Source: Minwuiaceae bacterium
GTDB lineage: Bacteria; Pseudomonadota; Alphaproteobacteria; Minwuiales; Minwuiaceae
Assembly: GCA_028278525.1 (NCBI GenBank)
Contig: JANQEE010000041.1
Location: 186,001-250,000 of the forward strand
DNA length: 64,000 nt
Direction of reading: 5' to 3'
Shown: one piece after another, positions 8,520 to 17,060 of the stretch
How positions within the stretch are numbered: the first letter of the stretch is position 1
Layout: every line of letters starts with the position of its first letter
Made by a program: the position numbers and the translations under genes
Notes under the pieces: model-generated
Database searches by the model: none
What the model was told of the DNA's origin: nothing
The model's input: the letters and a program-made list of their open reading frames with translations, nothing else

Positions 8520-10583
8520 TCACACCTCCGAAAGTACGATAAGAGCGTCGAGCGCCAGCAGTTCGTCAGCGTACACCCGTACCGGATTGAGGTCGATTTC
8601 CCGGATTCTCGGATTTGCCGACAGCAGATTACCGAGGGCTGTGATGGCGGTGACGATCCGATCGCGGTCCACCGGCGGCGCGGCGCGCCAGCCATCCAGC
8701 AGAGCACTACCCCGCAAGCGGTCCAGCAATGCATGGCCTTCCGCTTCGGACAACGGCGCGAGGGCAATCGCCACGTCTTCCATCGCTTCCGCAGCGGTAC
8801 CGCCCAGGCCGACGAGGACGGTGGCTCCGAAGGACGGATCGTTGGTGCCGCCGAGAATGAGTTCCAGTCCAGGCGGTGCTTCCGCCTCCACCAGATAGCG
8901 CCTCACATCGCCTCCGGGAATGGCGTCGATGATATCGAGCGCTGCGTCGAGTTGCGCCGCGGTCTCGATTCCGACCTGCACGCCGCCCACCTCGGTTTTG
9001 TGGGCAATCGAAGTGTCGAGGATTTTTAGGACAACCCGGCCCTCTATTGCGCCGAGAGCATCGTGCGCCTGCAAGCGGTCCCGGCAGACGAAACGTTGCG
9101 GCGAGGCAATGCCAATCGCCTTCAGCAATGTCTTGGCACGGTCTTCGTCCATTGGCGAAACAAGGGCGCCGCTCACATCAACGGCCGACGGGTCAATCGC
9201 GCCAACCGATCGGCGGTGCCGGGCCCGGGCATCTTCGACCATGGCGGAGACAGCGCGCGCCGCCCGGTCCGGCGCTGTGAAACAGGGGACTCCTTCCGTT
9301 TCCAACGTTTCGATGACCGGGTCGATCGATTCCGGCGCGCCGCCGGTGCCGAAGACGATCGGTTGGACAAGCGTCGATCTTGCCTGGCTCAGCACAGCGC
9401 CGATATTCAGCGCATCCGGCTCGTGCAGGGCATAGGTCAGGACAAGGTCGATGGCAGGGTCGGCGGCCACTGCATCCAATACCTGCGGGAAGCTTGCGCC
9501 CGGCCGGCCGGTATCGACCGGGTTGCGGATGTAGGTCAGCGGCGGCAGAAGGGTTTCGACTGTCGTCACCGTCCTGTCGGAAAGCGGTGGGATCGAAATA
9601 CCGGCGGCCTTCAACGCATCGGCGATGATCAGACCCGGCCCGGCCTGACCGGTCAGGACCCCGACCCCCGGATTTTCAGATGCGCCAAGCCTGTCATGCA
9701 GAAAAGCGTGCGCGGCATCGATCAGATCATCGGTGCTACGTACCGGAACGGCGCCGGCCTGGCGTAGCGCGGCGGCGGTCAATGCATAGCTGCCCATCAG
9801 GTTGCCGGTGTGGGACTTGGCGAAATCGCCTATATCGGATCGGCCGACAGGCAGGGCGACGACTGGTTTGACCGCTGTTGCGGCCCGGACGGACTCGAAC
9901 AGCCGGCGGCCATCCGGCACACCCTCCAAATGAACGGCGATCACCTTGATTGCGTCGTCGGCCGCCAGATAATCGATGACATCGGGTAGGGCGACATCGA
10001 TCGCATTGCCAAGGCCGGCAGCCAGACCAACGCCGATGCCCTGGCGTAGGAATTGGAAAGCGAGCGACAGGTTTACGCCGCCGCTTTGGGCGACGAGGCC
10101 GACGCCGCCCGCCGCGAGCCGCTCCGCGCCCGGTGCGAACGTCGCCCGCACGTTCGTGCGCGGATTGACGAAGCCGGACGTGTTGGGGCCAAGCAGCCGG
10201 ATGCCGCCGTCGCGGCAGGCGGCGGCCAGTTTTTCTTGAAGCTCGGCGCCTTCCGCGGCGCCTGCCTCCGCGAAACCGCCGCTGATGATGATGGCGCCGC
10301 CGACGCCGACCGCCGCAGCGTCTTCCAACGCGGGAACGCACGCCGCTGCCGGGATGGTCAGGATCACCAGGTCGATATTCTTCGGCGCCTCGGACAGGGA
10401 CGGGTAGGCGCGAAAACCCAGTATTTCGTCGGCCTTCGGATTGATCGGGTAAAGATCTCCGGGGAAGCCCGCCAGCGACTTCAGCATCTGATAGCCGGCT
10501 TTCTCCGGCGATGCGGAAGCACCGACGACGGCGATCGACCGAGGCGCGAACAGGCGGTTGAGAGGGGGCCGTTTGGTGCTCAT
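8520..10583 (-). CDS. ADP-forming acetate/acyl-CoA ligase family protein (fused alpha-beta)
   Basis: A 687-residue NDP-forming acyl-CoA synthetase. The N-terminal CoA-binding Rossmann domain (residues about 8-130) begins with LFAPRSIAVVGAS and reaches LLGPNTSGFVNP. Two succinyl-CoA-ligase-like domains follow, with SHTGNLMGSY near residue 260. The C-terminal third is an ATP-grasp domain with VVLKILDTSIAHKTEVGGV and LEA-APPG-E motifs. The enzyme converts a carboxylic acid plus CoA and ATP to acyl-CoA, ADP and Pi, or the reverse. The alpha-beta fused form is usual in proteobacteria. Its ATG overlaps the preceding amidohydrolase stop by 4 bases, indicating coupled translation in the operon. Confidence 0.9.
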   Translation of the reverse strand: MSTKRPPLNRLFAPRSIAVVGASASPEKAGYQMLKSLAGFPGDLYPINPKADEILGFRAYPSLSEAPKNIDLVILTIPAAACVPALEDAAAVGVGGAIIISGGFAEAGAAEGAELQEKLAAACRDGGIRLLGPNTSGFVNPRTNVRATFAPGAERLAAGGVGLVAQSGGVNLSLAFQFLRQGIGVGLAAGLGNAIDVALPDVIDYLAADDAIKVIAVHLEGVPDGRRLFESVRAATAVKPVVALPVGRSDIGDFAKSHTGNLMGSYALTAAALRQAGAVPVRSTDDLIDAAHAFLHDRLGASENPGVGVLTGQAGPGLIIADALKAAGISIPPLSDRTVTTVETLLPPLTYIRNPVDTGRPGASFPQVLDAVAADPAIDLVLTYALHEPDALNIGAVLSQARSTLVQPIVFGTGGAPESIDPVIETLETEGVPCFTAPDRAARAVSAMVEDARARHRRSVGAIDPSAVDVSGALVSPMDEDRAKTLLKAIGIASPQRFVCRDRLQAHDALGAIEGRVVLKILDTSIAHKTEVGGVQVGIETAAQLDAALDIIDAIPGGDVRRYLVEAEAPPGLELILGGTNDPSFGATVLVGLGGTAAEAMEDVAIALAPLSEAEGHALLDRLRGSALLDGWRAAPPVDRDRIVTAITALGNLLSANPRIREIDLNPVRVYADELLALDALIVLSEV

Positions 10584-11482
10584 AGGTCGATGCGGTAGTA
10601 GCGGACGGCGTTATCCCGAAACAGGGCGCGGACCGCCTCGTCCGGGAAGTCGGAGACAATCTCCATGAAGCCACCGAAAATAGTGTTGTAACCGGCGACA
10701 AGGCTGTCGACGGGAAAGTTGCTTGCGAACATGCAGCGGTCCGTGCCGAAAATTGAAATGGCGTCGCGTACGATCGGGCCGTTGGCCCGGGTCGTCCAGG
10801 GTTGGCCCGGCTGTCCGAGGCCGGAAATCTTGAGCGCGACGTTAGGTTGGGCGGCGACCGTCTCCATCGCGACGCGCCAGTCAGCCAGTCCTTGTTCGCT
10901 GCGGTCGGCCGGCATCCCCGTGTGGTTGATGATGATCTGCGTATCGGGGAAATCCCCCGCCAGATCGGCCGCAGCCGGCATGTGCCAATAAGGCGTCTGA
11001 AGGTCGAAGCTGAGCTTGTGCTGCGCGAGCAATGCGAATCCCCGCCGCCAGCCGGGATCGTCCATCGAACCCTTCGCATCGCGGATGGCTGTGTCCGGCG
11101 TGGCCGCGGCGCAGGGCTTATGGCGAATGCCGCGCACCAGCGGAAAGCCGGCCTGGGCACGCAGAATATCCGCTGCGTCTTCGCGGTCCAGCCATGCCTG
11201 CGCGACAATCGCTTTCGGCAACCCACCAGCATCCGCCAGCCCGTGCAGCCAGCGTGTCTCGGCGACCGGATCGGCCGGGTCAGACTCCGCCTCTATATGG
11301 ACGGAGCCGACCAGGTTCCACGCCGCCGCATCCCGGCGATAGTCGTCCGGTCCATAGTCGCGGCAGATGGCGCTATAGTCCCCGTACCGGAAGTTTACCG
11401 GGCTGTCGGTCAGCCACGGATAACGGTTGGCGCCGAGATCCCAGAAATGCTGATGGGCATCGACGATCGGAATGCTGCGCAT
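10580..11482 (-). CDS. Amidohydrolase family protein (COG3618, lactonase-like)
   Basis: A 300-residue TIM-barrel hydrolase of the amidohydrolase_2 family that includes L-fuconolactonase, L-rhamnonolactonase and 2-pyrone-4,6-dicarboxylate lactonase. The metal site begins with His10 and His12 (VDAHQHFWD). NHTGMP supplies a further histidine, and a FASNFPVDS segment near the C-terminus carries the conserved aspartate. A sugar lactone or a similar cyclic ester is the likely substrate. It lies 23 bases after the HpaI-type aldolase and overlaps the acyl-CoA synthetase, so it acts in the same pathway. Confidence 0.85.
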   Translation of the reverse strand: MRSIPIVDAHQHFWDLGANRYPWLTDSPVNFRYGDYSAICRDYGPDDYRRDAAAWNLVGSVHIEAESDPADPVAETRWLHGLADAGGLPKAIVAQAWLDREDAADILRAQAGFPLVRGIRHKPCAAATPDTAIRDAKGSMDDPGWRRGFALLAQHKLSFDLQTPYWHMPAAADLAGDFPDTQIIINHTGMPADRSEQGLADWRVAMETVAAQPNVALKISGLGQPGQPWTTRANGPIVRDAISIFGTDRCMFASNFPVDSLVAGYNTIFGGFMEIVSDFPDEAVRALFRDNAVRYYRIDL

Positions 11483-11505
11483 CTACCAATCCATGAGACG
11501 ACCGG

Positions 11506-12267
11506 TCAATTGCCCCGCGCGGTCGAAATTTCCGCGTTCGCCGCCGCGGCCATCAAGCGGACATCGTTACTGATCGTGCAGAATTGAAAGCCCTGATCGG
11601 TCATGCGCTTCACCATTGCACCGTTGGCGCAATGGATGCCAGCCCGCACCCCATTGCGTTGCGCCGCCTTGAGGATCGTGCCGATGGCCTCGACGACAAC
11701 CGGCTCCGTCGGGTCCGGCTGCGGCAGGTGGCCCAAGCTGATCGCCAGATCGCTAGGACCGATATAAATGGCGTCCAAGCCGGGGACAGTCATGATCTCG
11801 TCCAGATTGTCCAGGGATTCGCTGGTCTCGATCATCGCCAGGGTAATGATCGTATCGTTCGCGGCCTGGGCGTAATCGGGTCCGCCGTAGATCAAGCCGC
11901 GGGCCGGGCCGAATGACCGATAGCCGGCGGGCGCATAGCGGCAGGCGCCGACAAAACGCTCGCATTCCTCTCGATTGTTGATCATCGGACAGACTATGCC
12001 ATAGGCGCCGGCATCGAGAATTTTCATGATCGCGGCGGGATCGTTCCACGGCACGCGCGCAAGCGGCGTGACGTCGCGGGTGGAAATCGCCTGCAGCATC
12101 GCCACCCCGGCCTGGAAGTCGACCATGCCGTGCTGCATGTCGACTGTCACGCTGTCGAACGGCGCGTTCGCCATGACCTCGGCGGAAAACGAATTGGCGA
12201 TGGCGAGCCATCCGTTTACGACCGCGCCGCCGTCGTCCCATATTTTGCGTATTCCGTTTTCGCGCAT
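11506..12267 (-). CDS. HpcH/HpaI-family aldolase
   Basis: A 253-residue class II (metal-dependent) aldolase of the HpcH/HpaI/citrate-lyase fold. Members cleave 4-hydroxy-2-oxoacids to pyruvate plus an aldehyde. Visible family segments are VDMQHGMVDFQAG near the N-terminus, the CPMINNREECERFV stretch and the YAPAGYRSFGPARG loop, then YIGPSDLAISLG. The Glu/Asp metal ligands fall in these segments. It sits 15 bases downstream of the Ldh-family dehydrogenase. The pairing suggests oxidation of a hydroxyacid followed by retro-aldol cleavage. Confidence 0.9.
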   Translation of the reverse strand: MRENGIRKIWDDGGAVVNGWLAIANSFSAEVMANAPFDSVTVDMQHGMVDFQAGVAMLQAISTRDVTPLARVPWNDPAAIMKILDAGAYGIVCPMINNREECERFVGACRYAPAGYRSFGPARGLIYGGPDYAQAANDTIITLAMIETSESLDNLDEIMTVPGLDAIYIGPSDLAISLGHLPQPDPTEPVVVEAIGTILKAAQRNGVRAGIHCANGAMVKRMTDQGFQFCTISNDVRLMAAAANAEISTARGN

Positions 12268-12282
12268 TGAGCGATCTCCCCT

Positions 12283-13338
12283 TCAAGCTAATGGTTGCGG
12301 CGTTTCGACGCCGAGCTGTTCGGCCCAAGGCCGCAATGCCGGCATGATGCCGAAATAAAGTGGTACGCCGTTCGCCAAGGCAGCGCGCTTGCGTTTCAGC
12401 GCGCCATCGCCGGGCATTCGGACCGAGGGGTTGCCGGGCGCGACGGCGGCGGACCGGCAGGCTTCCGAAAGCCAACCGGTTTCCTGAGCAAAGGCTTCCC
12501 CGCCACCAAACGCGCCGGGGTCGATGATCTGCAGGAAGACCGACGCGCCCCACCGGTTCACGCCCGCCGCCCGGCCGAAGCCGCCGAGGCCGGAAGTCAG
12601 CGCCTCGACCATCAGGCCGAGACCGAAACCCTTATGGCCACGGTCGATGCCGCCAAGCGGCATGATGGCGCCCGGCGGATCGGTTTTCAGCACGTTCGGG
12701 TCATCGCTCGCCTTTCCGGCATTGTCGATAAGCCAGGGACCGTCCATGCGCTCGCCCGATCCTTGCAGGCGGCCGGCCAGGCCCAGCGTGGTGGTCGACG
12801 CGCTGATATCGATCAGAACCGGGTCGCCGGTCGTCGGAATGCCGACGGCAATGGGATTTGGCGTATAAACCGGCTGGTAGCTGCCATGCGGCGCAACGCC
12901 GGCAGTCGCCGGGTCGGAGCTTGCAAGCAGCATCACCAGGCCCCGTTCGGTCGCTACCGGCAGGAACGTGGCCAGACAGGCAATATGATGGCTGCTGCGG
13001 ATGACAACGGTTACGGTCCCGTAGTCGGAGACCCGCTCCATCGCCGTCTGCATTGCATGCCAGACCAGCCAGACGCCCGAGAGGTACTTGCCGTCCCAGG
13101 TAATCGCAGCGCCGCGGTCCGCGATCACGTCCGGCTCGCCGTCCGGCGTCATGCGTCCGTCGCCTAGCGCCGCCAGATAGCCCGGCGCGAGATTGAGGCC
13201 ATGGGTGTCGTGACCCATGAGATCGGCCTCGACCAGGAATCCGGCGACGATCTCCGCTCTCTCGCGTGGCACGCCGGCGGCGGCGAACAGGTCCGCGCCG
13301 AACCGGAGAAGGGCGTCGGCGTCATAGCGAACCGTCAT
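12283..13338 (-). CDS. Ldh-family (YlbC/MdH) NAD(P)-dependent dehydrogenase
   Basis: A 351-residue member of the Ldh_2 family, which includes malate/L-lactate dehydrogenases, ureidoglycolate dehydrogenase and sulfolactate dehydrogenase. Signature segments are the N-terminal MGHDTHGLNLAPGYL, RSSHHIACLATF with the catalytic histidine region, and GGIDRGHKGFGLGLMVEALTSGL. The enzyme should oxidise a 2-hydroxyacid (or reduce its oxoacid) in the cytoplasm. Start and stop are tightly flanked: 3 bases after the DUF3237 gene and 15 before the aldolase gene. The exact substrate is unknown. Confidence 0.9.
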   Translation of the reverse strand: MTVRYDADALLRFGADLFAAAGVPRERAEIVAGFLVEADLMGHDTHGLNLAPGYLAALGDGRMTPDGEPDVIADRGAAITWDGKYLSGVWLVWHAMQTAMERVSDYGTVTVVIRSSHHIACLATFLPVATERGLVMLLASSDPATAGVAPHGSYQPVYTPNPIAVGIPTTGDPVLIDISASTTTLGLAGRLQGSGERMDGPWLIDNAGKASDDPNVLKTDPPGAIMPLGGIDRGHKGFGLGLMVEALTSGLGGFGRAAGVNRWGASVFLQIIDPGAFGGGEAFAQETGWLSEACRSAAVAPGNPSVRMPGDGALKRKRAALANGVPLYFGIMPALRPWAEQLGVETPQPLA

Positions 13339-13341
13339 GCC

Positions 13342-13800
13342 TTACAGTACCTCGAAGACGTCGTAGACGGGACCGGTGGGCAGCCGATGACCGGTGCCGA
13401 CGGAGATGATACGGTTCAACCAGCCGTATTTTGAGGTGGCGGTCTCGAAGAACGGCGCGGTCCTGAAGTAATATTCGGACGGGTCGACCGGATCACCGCG
13501 ACCGAGACGCTCGATCACTTCGGGCGGCCCGTGCCTGACACCCCGGTAGGTCATGTAGATCAACGCGTCGTCGTTGGTTTGCATGGTCAGGCGGACATCC
13601 AATTGCAGCACGCCGTCGTTGCGCATCAGCAACCAATCGCCGCCGCCGGGCAGGACCGTGCCCCGCAGCCGGGCGCCTTCGAAAGCGCCGCCGGTGACGT
13701 TTGCGATGCGCCGTTCGCCGTACGGGGTCGCACCCAGCATTTGCAGCGGATCGACGGTAATCGTCACGTTGAACAGATGCTCGGTCCGGATTTCCACCAT
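13342..13800 (-). CDS. DUF3237 domain-containing protein, first gene of catabolic operon
   Basis: A 152-residue protein whose whole length matches DUF3237, a small beta-barrel family of unknown activity often found in aromatic or hydroxyacid degradation clusters. Typical segments are RTEHLFNVTITVDP, the GGAFEGARLRGTVLPGGGDW loop, a YMTYRGVRHGP strand and YYFRTAPFFET. The start at 13800 is chosen because it follows an SD-like GGAGGCGGGAG; the frame extends to 13845 without one. It opens a six-gene minus-strand operon reaching 7473. Confidence 0.85.
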   Translation of the reverse strand: MVEIRTEHLFNVTITVDPLQMLGATPYGERRIANVTGGAFEGARLRGTVLPGGGDWLLMRNDGVLQLDVRLTMQTNDDALIYMTYRGVRHGPPEVIERLGRGDPVDPSEYYFRTAPFFETATSKYGWLNRIISVGTGHRLPTGPVYDVFEVL

Positions 13801-13830
13801 CTCCCGCCTCCCCTCGATCATGCGTTGAGT

Positions 13831-13852
13831 TATGCTGGTCAGCATAGACCAG
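13831..13852. promoter_or_regulatory. Overlapping palindromes, probable operator of the catabolic operon
   Basis: Two interlocked dyads lie 31 bases before the DUF3237 start: TATGCTG-GT-CAGCATA (13831-13846) and CTGGTC-AGCATA-GACCAG (13835-13852), both with perfect arms. The TGGTC/GACCA arms resemble GntR/FadR-type sites. The position between the SDR gene and the operon makes it a likely regulator-binding site; no regulator is encoded next to it. Confidence 0.6.
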
Positions 13853-13882
13853 TGAAGGATGTACCGGTAGTCGACAGTCCAA

Positions 13883-14656
13883 TCAGTCGGGCGCAGGGGC
13901 GACCATGTCGGGACTGGCCATATAGCCGCGATTGTGGGTCGGGCTGATCAGGATTTCGTTGACGCAGACATGCGCCGGCATCTTGGCGACGAACAGAATG
14001 GTGTCGCCGAGATCCTCCTGCTGCAGCATGCGCGCCTTGTCTTCCTCGCTCACCGGCACCGGCCGCTTGTCGAGGATCGGCGTCGCCACCTCGGCCGGGC
14101 AGATCGAACAGGCCCGGATGCCGTTGCGGAACTCTTCGTGGTTGATGCTGGAGGTCAGCGCGACCATGCCATGCTTGGCCGCCGTGTAGGCCGGACCGGT
14201 CAGGTAAGAGACGAAGCGGCCGGCCCAGGAGGAAATGTTGATGATCAGCCCGTCCTTCTGGGCTCGCATCATCGGCATTACGGCGGAGCAGCAGTAAAAT
14301 GCGCCGTCCAGGTCGATGGAGATGACTTGCCGCCAGCTTTCCGGCGTCATCTTCGTCCAATGCCGCTCGGGCACATTGATGCCGGCGCTGTTGACCAGGA
14401 TGTCGAGTTTTCCGAACCGGTCGGAGATGTTTTTCACCACCGCATCGACCGCGGCCGCATCCGCAATATCCATCACCTCGACGACGGCTTCGCCGCCCGT
14501 CTGCCGAATCATGGCCGCAGTCTCTTCCAGCGGTTCCGACCGCCGGCCGGAGAGGACGGTCACCGCGCCGTCTCGCGCCAGGGCCAAAGCGCCCGCCTGT
14601 CCGATCCCGGTGCCGGCGCCGGTGATCCAGGCAACCTTGTTCTGTAGTGACCGCAT
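13883..14656 (-). CDS. SDR-family NAD(P)-dependent oxidoreductase
   Basis: A 257-residue classical short-chain dehydrogenase/reductase. The cofactor motif TGAGTGIG lies at residues 12-19, NSAG at 89-92, and the catalytic Ser143, Tyr157 and Lys161 are present in INISSWAGRFVS and PAYTAAKHG. A basic RR after the second strand (SGRRSEPL) suggests NADP(H). It may be the first gene of the catabolic transcript, but the 82-base gap with palindromes suggests the downstream six genes have their own control. It is divergent from the acyl-CoA carboxylase gene, with a 156-base shared upstream region. Confidence 0.92.
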   Translation of the reverse strand: MRSLQNKVAWITGAGTGIGQAGALALARDGAVTVLSGRRSEPLEETAAMIRQTGGEAVVEVMDIADAAAVDAVVKNISDRFGKLDILVNSAGINVPERHWTKMTPESWRQVISIDLDGAFYCCSAVMPMMRAQKDGLIINISSWAGRFVSYLTGPAYTAAKHGMVALTSSINHEEFRNGIRACSICPAEVATPILDKRPVPVSEEDKARMLQQEDLGDTILFVAKMPAHVCVNEILISPTHNRGYMASPDMVAPAPD

Positions 14657-14812
14657 AGGCTTGCTTACTCCCTGTTTGCTTGCTTGGTCCGCATATGGGG
14701 CACGTTACGCTTGGGCCCCTGTCCAGATCAATCCGGCCGGCCCGCTATTGCGATGGGCGGGGAGTCCGGCCACCATGCGCCGCGTCCGGCAACATCGGGA
14801 GCGAGACGAGGC

Positions 14813-16375
14813 ATGAGCTGGCAGAAGGAAGTCGACGAGATCAACCGGCGGCGGTCGCTCGCAGCGGAACAGGGCGGGGCCGAGGCCGTCGCGCGCCAGC
14901 ACGCCAAGGGGCGGCTGACGTTGCGCGAGCGGATCGACGCGCTGGTCGACGAAGGCTCGTTCCGGGAGCATGGGCGGATTGCCGGCGGCGCCGAATATAA
15001 CGAGGACGGCACGCTCAAAGACCTGACGCCCGCCAATTTCATCGTCGGTTTCGGCAAGATCGACGGACGCCGTTGCGTCGTCGGCGGCGAGGACTTTACC
15101 GTTCGCGGCGGGTCGCCGAACGCGGCGGGCCTGCGCAAGAGCGTTTATGCCGAGGATCTGGCCTGTCAGTACCGGGTGCCGCTGATCCGGCTGCACGAGG
15201 GCGGTGGCGGCAGCGTGACCGGTTCGAAAGGCAAGGGCGGGCCGGCGGGGCCGGTCGGCGACCCGGTCTATTCGCCGCCGCGCTTCGCCTCGGTCGCCCG
15301 TGCGATGGGCGTGGTGCCAGTCGCGACGGCCGCGCTCGGCCCGGTGGCCGGCCTGCCGGCTTCGCGCCTGGTCGCGTCGCACTTTTCCGTCATGACGCGG
15401 GAGACGGCGCAAGTGCTGATCGCCGGGCCCGCGGTGGTGGCCCGTGCGCTTGGCGAGCAGGTGACGAAGGAAGAACTGGGCGGCGCGGACGTTCATCTGA
15501 AAAACGGCGTCGTCGACAACGTGGCGGAGGACGAACAGGACGCTCTGGCGCAGGTGCGGCGGTTCCTAAGCTACCTGCCGCAGAACGTCTGGGAGGTCCC
15601 GGACATGGTGCGGAACGGTGACGACATCGGCCGCACCGACGACGAACTGCTGTCGATCGTACCGAAGGACCGCCGCAAACCGTTCAACATGCGTGCGCTG
15701 GTCAAGCATGTGGTCGACGGCGATAGCTTCTTCGAGTTCGGCCGCAAGTACGGGCCCGGGCAGATCACCGGGTTCGCCCGGCTGGACGGTCAGCCCGTCG
15801 GCATCCTGGCCAACGATTGCCGCTTTTATGCCGGGGCGATGTCGGCGGAAGGGTCGCGCAAGGTCCGGCGGTTTATCGAGCTTTGTCAGACCTTCACCCT
15901 GCCGATCGTCAGTTTCGTGGACGAGCCGGGTTTTATGATCGGCACGGAGTCCGAGAAGGCCGGCGCGATCCGCTGCGGCACGGCGGCGGTGCTGGCGGCG
16001 GCAAGCTGCACGGTGCCTTGGGCCTCGGTCATCGTGCGCAAAGTGTTCGGTGTGGCCGGGGCGGCGCATTTCGGGCCCGACGCCTATGTGCTGGCCTGGC
16101 CCTCGGCGGAGATGGGCGCCCTGCCGGTCGAGGGCGGTGTGGCGGTCGCCTTCGGGCGGGAGATAGCGGCGGCGCCGGACCCTGAGGCGAAGCGGCTGGA
16201 ACTGGAGGCGGCGCTTGCCGCGCGGCAGTCGCCGTTTCCCCGCGCCGAGTCGTTCAGCTTTCACGACCTGATCGATCCCCGGGAAACCCGCCCGGCGCTT
16301 TGCGAATGGATCGATTGGGTGCGGCCGCTGCTGCCGGGCCTGACGGGGCCGACCACGTTTCCGGTCAGGCCGTGA
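14813..16375 (+). CDS. Acyl-CoA carboxylase carboxyltransferase (beta) subunit
   Basis: A 520-residue biotin-dependent carboxyltransferase of the PccB/MccB/AccD5 type. It would transfer CO2 from carboxybiotin to propionyl-CoA, methylcrotonyl-CoA or another acyl-CoA. The N-terminal domain starts with the family pattern HAKGRLTLRERIDALVDEGSF and contains the EGGGGSVTGSKGKGG loop. The C-terminal domain includes PIVSFVDEPGFMIGTESEKAG and the AWPSAEMGALPVEGGVAVAF segment. The start is placed at 14813 (MSWQKEVDEI), where the homologous region begins; the frame extends back to 14684. No biotin carboxylase/BCCP alpha subunit is adjacent, which is unusual. Confidence 0.9.
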   Translation: MSWQKEVDEINRRRSLAAEQGGAEAVARQHAKGRLTLRERIDALVDEGSFREHGRIAGGAEYNEDGTLKDLTPANFIVGFGKIDGRRCVVGGEDFTVRGGSPNAAGLRKSVYAEDLACQYRVPLIRLHEGGGGSVTGSKGKGGPAGPVGDPVYSPPRFASVARAMGVVPVATAALGPVAGLPASRLVASHFSVMTRETAQVLIAGPAVVARALGEQVTKEELGGADVHLKNGVVDNVAEDEQDALAQVRRFLSYLPQNVWEVPDMVRNGDDIGRTDDELLSIVPKDRRKPFNMRALVKHVVDGDSFFEFGRKYGPGQITGFARLDGQPVGILANDCRFYAGAMSAEGSRKVRRFIELCQTFTLPIVSFVDEPGFMIGTESEKAGAIRCGTAAVLAAASCTVPWASVIVRKVFGVAGAAHFGPDAYVLAWPSAEMGALPVEGGVAVAFGREIAAAPDPEAKRLELEAALAARQSPFPRAESFSFHDLIDPRETRPALCEWIDWVRPLLPGLTGPTTFPVRP

Positions 16376-16380
16376 CGGCA

Positions 16381-16410
16381 CGCGGCTAGAGAACGCGTTC
16401 TCCAGCCGCG
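16381..16410. repeat. 30-base near-perfect palindrome between convergent genes
   Basis: CGCGGCTAGAGAACG followed at once by CGTTCTCCAGCCGCG, with a single mismatched pair and no loop. It covers the gap after the carboxyltransferase stop and the last codons of the minus-strand gene. It may act as a bidirectional transcription stop, but neither side has a U-tract. Confidence 0.6.
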
Positions 16411-17060
16411 ATGTCGATCGGGCGGCCGTAGGCCCGGATTTCCTGCTTGCGGCGCTGCCGGATCCGCTCGTCATGGATGACTTCGGCGATGAAGGCGTCG
16501 ATCGCCATATCCGGCGCCAGCAGATCCCGCGCGTGGGCCAGCATGTCGGCCTGGGAGCGGTCTTCCAGCCGGGTCGGCGCGTCGCCGAAATGCAGGGCGC
16601 CCGGCAGGCTGATATACGCGAAGGCCTCTTCGACCGTGCCGCCTATCTCCGGCGAGAGTTGGAGGTGCGTCAATCGATAGAAGCCGTAGTTGGCGCCGAT
16701 CGATTCCGTTTCGTGCATCCGTTCGGCCTGGGCCTCGGTCAGCCAGGTGATCGCGACGGTCTCGGCGAAGCCGGCAAGCGGGCAAAGTGTCGCCGGGATC
16801 GAGCCGTAGAAGGCGAAGTGGGCTGAGTAGACGCGGGCGAACCCGTTGAGCCTGGCGCGCGTGACGGGGATTGCGTCGGCGCTCGCACCGTATTTCTCTT
16901 TGAGCCGGGCAGGGGAGGCGTTGGAGCCGCTGGCGATTACCGGTATGCGGCCGTCGAGATGCCCGGCATCGTCCAGCGCGCGGTCCTCGCCATCGACGAA
17001 CAGGTAGGACCGGATTTCTTCGGCGAAGGGGTAGCGTTTTGCCTTTTCGACGGGGCTCAA
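16386..17060 (-). CDS. Hypothetical protein, possible gamma-glutamylcyclotransferase-like fold
   Basis: A 224-residue soluble protein that I do not recognise firmly. The segment [17 protein letters not shown] near residue 42 resembles the YGSN-substrate loop of gamma-glutamylcyclotransferase-fold proteins. A following [13 protein letters not shown] stretch and a [12 protein letters not shown] stretch with acidic residues fit that comparison. The evidence is limited to this pattern. Its start overlaps the nadK stop in an ATGA arrangement, so the two are translationally coupled. Confidence 0.6.
   Translation of the reverse strand: MSPVEKAKRYPFAEEIRSYLFVDGEDRALDDAGHLDGRIPVIASGSNASPARLKEKYGASADAIPVTRARLNGFARVYSAHFAFYGSIPATLCPLAGFAETVAITWLTEAQAERMHETESIGANYGFYRLTHLQLSPEIGGTVEEAFAYISLPGALHFGDAPTRLEDRSQADMLAHARDLLAPDMAIDAFIAEVIHDERIRQRRKQEIRAYGRPIDIAAGERVL

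Noticed and set aside
9736..11232. 498-residue minus-strand frame overlapping two genes
   Set aside because: It crosses the boundary between the acyl-CoA synthetase and amidohydrolase genes in another frame and has no motif.
16386..17060. Firm gamma-glutamylcyclotransferase assignment
   Set aside because: Only a short SGSN-type loop supports it; the catalytic glutamate could not be identified confidently, so it is left as hypothetical.
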